The notes under the pieces were generated by a model. It saw nothing but the letters and a program-made list of their open reading frames with translations. It made no database searches and had not been told where the DNA came from. A program made the translations under genes and the position numbers. 10,633 bases of DNA from NCBI GenBank assembly GCA_030626915.1, contig DAOUTC010000028.1:1-10633 (forward strand), in the 5' to 3' direction. This document shows, piece after piece, positions 5,697 to 10,633 of the stretch (its first letter is position 1; the number at the start of each line of letters is the position of its first letter). Origin of the DNA: Dehalococcoidia bacterium (GTDB taxonomy: Bacteria > Chloroflexota > Dehalococcoidia > GIF9 > AB-539-J10).

Positions 5697-5725
5697 TTGA
5701 TTATAGCAGAGGTGGCTGTTAAAAT
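5697..5725 (+). promoter_or_regulatory. sigma70 promoter of the carboxyltransferase operon
   Basis: TTGATT (5697-5702), 17 bases, then TAAAAT (5720-5725) with TG one base before it (TGTTAAAAT, an extended -10). Transcription from about 5732 would leave a leader near 11 nt. Its -35 overlaps the opposing folK -10. Confidence 0.55.
5700..5708 (-). promoter_or_regulatory. Extended -10 promoter of folK-queD
   Basis: The minus strand reads TGCTATAAT. Transcription from about 5693 would give a leader of roughly 58 nt before the TTG at 5635. The hexamer (5700-5705) shares three bases with the -35 of the opposing carboxyltransferase promoter (5697-5702), so the two polymerases could not occupy it together. 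Confidence 0.6.
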
Positions 5726-5742
5726 AGCAGTCTAACAAGGCG

Positions 5743-7308
5743 ATGAAAGAAGAGAAAATGGAAATTGAGGAAAAGATAGCTCAGCTAAGAAAACTCAGGG
5801 AAGAAGCCAAAGTTGGAGGCGGGACTAAACGCATTGAAGCACAACATGCCAAGGGAAAATTAACTGCCAGAGAGCGGCTCAATCTTCTTGTTGATGCAGG
5901 AACTTTTGAAGAAATTGACCCCTTTGTGACTCATCGCTGTACTGATTTTGGTATGGCGGAGCGGAAATTTCTGGGTGATTCCGTGGTCACTGGCTATGGC
6001 AAGATAAATAACCGACTCATCTTCGCCTCTTCACAGGACTTTACTGTTTTTGGCGGCTCATTATCAGAGGTAGCCTCTAAAAAAATTTGTAAAGCGCTGG
6101 ATTTGGCAGCAGATAGTGGCGTCCCCTTTGTTGCTGTGTTGGATTCTGGTGGGGCACGTATCCAGGAAGGAACAGATAGCCTTGAAGGCTATGGCGAGAT
6201 TTTTACACGAAATATCCTATACTCGGGGGTCATTCCTCAAATTTCGGTGGTAGTTGGTCCTACTGCGGGAGGCGCTGTTTATTCCCCTGCTCTCACTGAC
6301 TTTTTTTTCATGGTTAAAGGCCTGGGGCAAAGTTATATCACTGGTCCTGAGATTATTAAGGCAGTAACGGGTGAGGAAGTCAGCCTGGAAGAACTGGGTG
6401 GTGCCATGGTAAATGCCACCAAAAGTGGCAATTGTCACTTTGTATATGAAACTGAGGAGGAATGCTTCCAGCAGGTACGCAGATTACTGAGTTTCTTTCC
6501 TCAAAGCTGTCAAGAAAAACCCCCCTTCATAGATACTAACGATGACCCTAATCGTGTAGATGAGGAGTTGCTACATATTATACCTGCTAACTCTGCTCAG
6601 CCGTATGAAATAAAGAAGATTATTACAAAGGTGGTGGACAACGGTGAGTTTATGGAAGTGCATGAAAGATTTGCTCGCAATTTTATTGTGGGCTTTGCTC
6701 GCCTGGGTGGGCAAAGCGTGGGCATTTTAGCTAATCAGCCTATGTATCTTGCTGGAGTTCTGGATATCGATGCTAGCGATAAAGCAGCCAGGTTTGTCCG
6801 TGTTTGTGATTGCTTCAACCTTCCTTTGGTTACTTTTATTGATGTGCCGGGATATATGCCAGGGACAGATCAAGAATTCAGGGGCATTATCAGGCACGGG
6901 GCAAAGCTTCTTTTTGCCTATACTGAGGCCACTGTGCCCAAAGTGAGTGTAATCCTTCGCAAGGCTTATGGAGGAGCCTATATTGCTATGAGCAGCAAGG
7001 GCTTACGAGGGGACATTAACTATGCCTGGCCTACGGCGGAAATTGCTGTAATGGGTCCTGAGGGGGCAGTTAATATTATCTATCGTGACGAGATCAAGAA
7101 ATCGGCAAATCCGGAAGAAACGAGACAGAGGCTGGTTCGAGAATACCGAGACAAATTTGCCAATCCTTACGTAGCGGCAACCAGGGGCTACATTGATGAT
7201 GTCATTGACCCCCGAGAAACGCGTCCGAAGCTAATTAAGGTGCTGCGCGCATTGCAAAATAAGGATGTCTGCAATCCACCCAAGAAACATGGTAATATTC
7301 CCCTTTAA
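5743..7308 (+). CDS. mmdA: Biotin-dependent acyl-CoA carboxyltransferase (MmdA/PccB/12S type)
   Basis: The 521-residue product has the two crotonase-like halves of the family. The N half holds LDSGGARIQEG (133-143) and GPTAGGAVYSPAL (172-184), with the first oxyanion-hole glycines at 176-177. The C half holds FIDVPGYMPGTDQE (365-378), RKAYGGAYIAM (406-416) with oxyanion glycines 410-411, and WPTAEIAVMGPEGA (429-442), ending KKHGNIPL. It exchanges a carboxyl group between biotin and an acyl-CoA (propionyl/methylmalonyl or acetyl/malonyl). Residue 414, which tunes acyl length in actinobacterial PccB (Asp there), is Ile. Sequence style fits MmdA and transcarboxylase 12S best. A start at the internal ATG 5758 is also possible; neither has a strong ribosome-binding site. 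First gene of the operon; no biotin carboxylase is adjacent. Confidence 0.93.
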   Translation: MKEEKMEIEEKIAQLRKLREEAKVGGGTKRIEAQHAKGKLTARERLNLLVDAGTFEEIDPFVTHRCTDFGMAERKFLGDSVVTGYGKINNRLIFASSQDFTVFGGSLSEVASKKICKALDLAADSGVPFVAVLDSGGARIQEGTDSLEGYGEIFTRNILYSGVIPQISVVVGPTAGGAVYSPALTDFFFMVKGLGQSYITGPEIIKAVTGEEVSLEELGGAMVNATKSGNCHFVYETEEECFQQVRRLLSFFPQSCQEKPPFIDTNDDPNRVDEELLHIIPANSAQPYEIKKIITKVVDNGEFMEVHERFARNFIVGFARLGGQSVGILANQPMYLAGVLDIDASDKAARFVRVCDCFNLPLVTFIDVPGYMPGTDQEFRGIIRHGAKLLFAYTEATVPKVSVILRKAYGGAYIAMSSKGLRGDINYAWPTAEIAVMGPEGAVNIIYRDEIKKSANPEETRQRLVREYRDKFANPYVAATRGYIDDVIDPRETRPKLIKVLRALQNKDVCNPPKKHGNIPL

Positions 7309-7378
7309 AAACCTCGAGCCTTAGGAATTAGGAATCAAACTCAGGGTGATATGAAATAATTTGTTTACAGGAGACGAT

Positions 7379-9256
7379 ATGAATTTAGCTGGCAACAAAA
7401 ATGCGGTGAAAATCACCGACCTCACCTTTCGTGATGGGCATCAGTCCTTACTAGCTACCCGGGTGCGGACTAAGGACCTGGAAGCTATTGCCCCGGAGAT
7501 GGATAAAGCTGGATTCTGGTCTATGGAGATATGGGGAGGGGCTACTTTTGATGTTATGATGCGATTTCTGAATGAAGACCCTTGGGAGAGAATCCGCATC
7601 CTAAAGAAATTAATGCCTCATACAAAACTTCAAATGTTACTCCGGGGACAGAATCTGGTTGGTTACCGTAATTATGCTGATGATGTAGTTACTGCTTTTG
7701 TTCACCACGCCGCTGATTGCGGCATCGATGTTTTCCGTGTTTTCGATGCTGTTAATGATGAACGCAACTTTGAAACTGCCTTTAAAGCCATCAAAGACCG
7801 TGGCAAGCATATTCAAGGGGCAATATGCTACTCCCTTACCGAACGGAAGATGGGAGGACCAGTTTATAATCTTGATTATTATGTCAAAAAAGCACTCGTC
7901 ATCCAGGAAATGGGAGCCGATAGCTTGTGTATTAAGGATATGGCTGGACTTATCTCCCCCGACGATGCCTATGAGCTGATTAAAGCCCTTAAACAAGCGC
8001 TACGGATTCCGGTTGACCTTCACACTCACCACACCAGTGGTATGGTTTACATGAGTTTACTAAAAGCTGTTGAAGCCGGAGTGGATATTATTGATACAGT
8101 GTTAGCTCCCTTTGCCCAAGGTTCTGCCCACGCGGCTATCGAACCTATTACCGTTTCCCTACAAGGAACATCTAGAGATACAGGCCTAGACTTAGCTCAT
8201 CTATTTAAACTGGGACAAAAGCTAGAGAATATAGCCCCTAAGTATCGAGGCTTCCTTAATGCCACTAAACTGGCAAAAATTGACACTGGGGTATTGATGC
8301 ACCAAATTCCGGGAGGCATGACCACAAACCTAGTAGCTCAACTTAGGGAAGCCAATGCCCTAGACAAACTTGAGGAGGTTTACAAGGAACTTCCACAAAC
8401 ACGGAAGGAATTGGGCTATCCGCCTCTGGTTACACCTACCAGTCAGATTGTTGGCATCCAAGCTGTTCAGAACGTCCTCTTTGGTAGATATAAAATGATC
8501 TCTGACCAGGTCAAGGACTATATCTATGGCTTATATGGTAAGCCTCCTGCACCTATTGACTCCAAAGTGCAAAAGACGGCTCTCAAAGGCTATGAGAGAG
8601 GCGAGAAACCAATCACCTGCCGAGCTGCTGATATATTAGAGCCTGAGTTAGACAAAGCTAAAGAAGCGACTAAAGATATTGCTAGAGATATTGGTGATGT
8701 TCTTATTTATGCTCTTTACCCTATTACTGGAATGAGGTTTCTAAGGTGGAAATATGGTTTAGAGGAGCCACCCCCGGAAACGAAAGCAAAGACTCTGGAA
8801 GATATAAAGCGAGAGGATGAGCTCATAGCTAAGTCTAAGTCCGGAGAGCTAGTTGAGAAAGCAGAGGTGAATGCGCCACCTGCGGGACCCGGGGGTATAG
8901 CCTTCGATGTCTTCGTGGATGGTAAGTGTCACCGGGTAGAGTTCGGGCTTACTGGCAGCTCCATAGTTGCTGCTCCACCTCCAGTGGCCGAAGCACCAGC
9001 AAAAGCAGAGGAAAAAGAAAAGGAAGAAGCTGTGGAGGTGGGTGGCACTCCTTTGACGGCGCCAATGCCAGGCACAATCATACGCTATTTAGTCGATGAG
9101 GGAGACGAAGTTGAAGCTGGTGATGGCATAGTCGTTCTAGAAGCAATGAAGATGGAAAATGCTCTATCTGCTCCTGGGGATGGCAAGGTTAGAGCCGTGA
9201 ACTTTAAGCCCGGCGATAGAGTAAATGCAAATGATGTACTGGCGATAATTGCTTAA
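7379..9256 (+). CDS. oadA: Pyruvate/oxaloacetate carboxyltransferase with fused biotin domain (OadA/PycB/5S type)
   Basis: The 625-residue product has three parts. Residues 11-260 form the HMGL-like TIM barrel: TFRDGHQSL with metal ligand D19, LLRGQNLVGY, CIKDMAG with K186 (the carbamylated lysine in relatives), and DLHTHHTSG with H215 and H217. Residues about 290-460 are the conserved PYC_OADA domain. A Pro/Ala/Glu/Lys-rich linker (about 530-555) leads to a biotinyl domain with EAMKMENAL and biotin-accepting K591. It moves carboxyl groups between biotin and pyruvate/oxaloacetate. AGGAG lies 5-6 nt before the ATG at 7379; an in-frame TTG at 7361 would swallow that site. It has no membrane partner of the Na+-pump type (OadB) nearby. 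It probably shares its biotin carrier with the preceding carboxyltransferase. Confidence 0.93.
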   Translation: MNLAGNKNAVKITDLTFRDGHQSLLATRVRTKDLEAIAPEMDKAGFWSMEIWGGATFDVMMRFLNEDPWERIRILKKLMPHTKLQMLLRGQNLVGYRNYADDVVTAFVHHAADCGIDVFRVFDAVNDERNFETAFKAIKDRGKHIQGAICYSLTERKMGGPVYNLDYYVKKALVIQEMGADSLCIKDMAGLISPDDAYELIKALKQALRIPVDLHTHHTSGMVYMSLLKAVEAGVDIIDTVLAPFAQGSAHAAIEPITVSLQGTSRDTGLDLAHLFKLGQKLENIAPKYRGFLNATKLAKIDTGVLMHQIPGGMTTNLVAQLREANALDKLEEVYKELPQTRKELGYPPLVTPTSQIVGIQAVQNVLFGRYKMISDQVKDYIYGLYGKPPAPIDSKVQKTALKGYERGEKPITCRAADILEPELDKAKEATKDIARDIGDVLIYALYPITGMRFLRWKYGLEEPPPETKAKTLEDIKREDELIAKSKSGELVEKAEVNAPPAGPGGIAFDVFVDGKCHRVEFGLTGSSIVAAPPPVAEAPAKAEEKEKEEAVEVGGTPLTAPMPGTIIRYLVDEGDEVEAGDGIVVLEAMKMENALSAPGDGKVRAVNFKPGDRVNANDVLAIIA

Positions 9257-9260
9257 TTAG

Positions 9261-10514
9261 ATGGGTAAGACTTTAGCGGAGAAAATTTTAACTGCCAAAT
9301 CAAAAACTGATGCCAAAGCCGGAGATATTGTCATTGCCAATGTGGGTTTAGCTTTTGTCCAGGATACTACCGGACCTTTGACTGTAAGGCAATTCAAAGA
9401 AAGCGGCTTTCGAAAAGTAGCTGAGCCGGAGAGAACTGTAATCTTTCTTGACCACGCTGCTCCTAGCGCTGCCAGGCAGCTTTCTAATGACCATATACTT
9501 CTGCGTCGCTTTGCCAGAGAAACGGGCTGCTATATTTATGAGGTAGGTGACGGAGTATGTCACCAGCTAGTGGCTGAACACTTCGCCAAACCTGGAGACA
9601 TCATTGTTGGCTCTGACTCTCATACTGTTACTGCTGGTGCCTTAGGTGCTTTCGCTACCGGCATGGGTTCCAGTGATGTAGCAGTGGCTTTAGCCTTAGG
9701 TAAAACCTGGTTTCGTGTGCCTGAAACTTTTTTCGTCAATCTCAGAGGCACGTTTCCTGAAGGGGTTTATGCTAAAGACTTGATTTTATATCTCATAGGC
9801 CAAATGGGAGCTGATGGCGCTACCTACAAAGCTTTGGAATTTGGTGGTGAGGCCTTAGCTCATATTACTATGTCGCAGCGTCTCACTATAGCTAACATGG
9901 CCGTGGAAGCCGGGGCTAAAGTTGGCTTATTCCCCAGTGACGAGGCCTCTCAAGAATTCCTGGCTGCTCAAGGCCGCAGCGATAGTTACAGACCACTCTA
10001 TCCCGATGCTGATGCGGATTATGAACGACTCATATCTTTAAATATCGCTGAGCTTGAGCCGATGGTTTCCCTTCCCCATACTGTGGATAATGTTTTCCCG
10101 GTTAGCAAGGCAAAGGGAATCAAAATCCAACAGGTGTTTATCGGAACTTGTACCAATGGACGTCTTGAGGATTTAGCTGTGGCAGCCAGCATTCTACAAG
10201 GCAAGAGGAGATTTCCTGATACCAGATTGCTTGTAGCACCAGCTTCGCGGCAGGTGCTTACTCAAGCCATAGATAACGGTTATATTAGGGCACTGGTTGA
10301 GGCTGGAGCGACTATTTTACCCCCGGGTTGTGCTGCCTGCCTTGGTCTTCACCAGGGGGTATTGGGCGATGGCGAAGTTTGCCTTTCCACTGCTAACCGC
10401 AACTTTAAGGGGAGGATGGGTAATCCTGAAGCTATGATATACTTAGCTAGTCCGGCTACGGCTGCTGCCTCTGCTATAAGAGGTGAGATTACTGACCCCA
10501 GGGAGGCTATGTGA
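9261..10514 (+). CDS. leuC: LeuC/homoaconitase-type hydro-lyase, large subunit
   Basis: The 417-residue product has the length of the two-subunit archaeal-type LeuC group rather than full-size aconitase. The 4Fe-4S ligands are C297 in FIGTCTNGR and C357 and C360 in PPGCAACLG. Substrate-binding blocks GSDSHTVTAGALGAFATGMG (117-136) and STANRNFKGRMG (376-387) are intact. It dehydrates and rehydrates 2- or 3-hydroxy tricarboxylates or isopropylmalate. The exact substrate (3-isopropylmalate, citrate, homocitrate) is not decidable from the large subunit alone. The ATG is 4 nt after the stop of the preceding gene with no ribosome-binding site, so translation is probably coupled. The small subunit begins downstream after a repeat. 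Confidence 0.9.
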   Translation: MGKTLAEKILTAKSKTDAKAGDIVIANVGLAFVQDTTGPLTVRQFKESGFRKVAEPERTVIFLDHAAPSAARQLSNDHILLRRFARETGCYIYEVGDGVCHQLVAEHFAKPGDIIVGSDSHTVTAGALGAFATGMGSSDVAVALALGKTWFRVPETFFVNLRGTFPEGVYAKDLILYLIGQMGADGATYKALEFGGEALAHITMSQRLTIANMAVEAGAKVGLFPSDEASQEFLAAQGRSDSYRPLYPDADADYERLISLNIAELEPMVSLPHTVDNVFPVSKAKGIKIQQVFIGTCTNGRLEDLAVAASILQGKRRFPDTRLLVAPASRQVLTQAIDNGYIRALVEAGATILPPGCAACLGLHQGVLGDGEVCLSTANRNFKGRMGNPEAMIYLASPATAAASAIRGEITDPREAM

Positions 10515-10533
10515 CAGAGCGTTACCTATAATT

Positions 10534-10597
10534 TCCTCTCCCTTGATGGGAGAGGATTAAGAGCCTGTCCTGAGTTTGTCGAAGGATGAGGGTGAAG
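10534..10597. repeat. Composite interspersed repeat between large- and small-subunit genes
   Basis: A perfect hairpin pairs 10534-10542 with 10548-10556 around TTGAT. It is followed by GCCTGTCCTGAGTTTGTCGA (10562-10581) and GATGAGGGTGAAG. These match, from recall, two common bacterial intergenic repeats: the CCTCTCCCTTGATGGGAGAGG type and the CCTGTCCTGAG...GTCGAAGG type. The right end overlaps the ribosome-binding site of the next gene. The hairpin has no T tract, so it is not a classical terminator. Confidence 0.55.
10588..10592 (+). promoter_or_regulatory. Ribosome-binding site inside repeat sequence
   Basis: GAGGG sits 5 nt before the ATG at 10598, in sequence (GATGAGGGTGAAG) that looks like the tail of the interspersed repeat. 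It sets the start of the following gene; an in-frame GTG at 10592-10594 is less well placed. Confidence 0.5.
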
Positions 10598-10633
10598 ATG
10601 TCTGACATAATACTCAAAGGCAAAGCTATTAAA
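10598..10633 (+). CDS. leuD: LeuD-type hydro-lyase small subunit, N-terminal 12 codons (cut by window end)
   Basis: The 12 visible codons give MSDIILKGKAIK. The run I-x-KGKAxK is the usual opening of LeuD-type small subunits, and the position directly after the large-subunit gene fits a LeuCD pair. The small subunit of this family carries the short loop that decides substrate (isopropylmalate versus homoaconitate or aconitate), which lies outside the window. Identification rests mostly on context. Confidence 0.7.
   Translation, partial: MSDIILKGKAIK

Noticed and set aside
6217..6438. Minus-strand frames inside the carboxyltransferase, biotin-carboxyltransferase and hydro-lyase genes
   Set aside because: They are antisense shadows of strongly conserved genes, with no independent start signals.

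Overview
This window looks like a moderate-GC bacterial chromosome, most plausibly from the Chloroflexota (Dehalococcoidia-like). That placement is inferred from gene content and from recall of family look-alikes: a DUF5679-type mini zinc ribbon, a Trm112-like protein, and a biotin-dependent carboxyltransferase pair joined to a LeuC-type hydro-lyase. No database search was possible.

Left part (1-3.9 kb), accessory in character. A strong sigma70 promoter drives an initiator tRNA (CAT anticodon, 74-150). A decayed 3' portion of the same tRNA recurs at about 2341-2388 and another at about 3833-3867, each followed by terminator-like sequence. This resembles a tRNA-anchored island, or two in tandem, now without a visible integrase. 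The enclosed genes are a small flavodoxin-like protein (minus), a META-domain putative lipoprotein (minus), an iron-sulfur flavoprotein with the compact CX2CX2CX5C motif (plus) and a 47-residue zinc ribbon (plus). About 0.5 kb around 840-1345 is GC-rich, carries several hairpins and has no convincing gene; it is the best candidate for an undescribed structured RNA, or else is decayed foreign DNA.

Middle part (3.9-5.7 kb), housekeeping. A minus-strand pair encodes a conserved-looking hypothetical protein and a 46-residue very basic protein. It is divergent, across an interspersed repeat, from a Trm112-family gene that seems to be transcribed with almost no leader. Next, folK and queD form a coupled minus-strand pterin pair, converging on the Trm112 gene.

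Right part (5.7-10.6 kb), one plus-strand metabolic operon: an MmdA/PccB/12S-type carboxyltransferase, an OadA/PycB/5S-type carboxyltransferase with a fused biotin domain, a LeuC/aconitase-type large subunit, and the first 12 codons of what is probably its small subunit. The two carboxyltransferases with one biotin carrier and no biotin carboxylase in view match the parts list of an ATP-independent transcarboxylase, moving a carboxyl group between oxaloacetate/pyruvate and an acyl-CoA. With the hydro-lyase this suggests a link between pyruvate, C4 acids and either the citrate/2-oxoglutarate branch or leucine-type chain elongation. A composite interspersed repeat separates the two hydro-lyase subunit genes and appears to supply the ribosome-binding site of the second.
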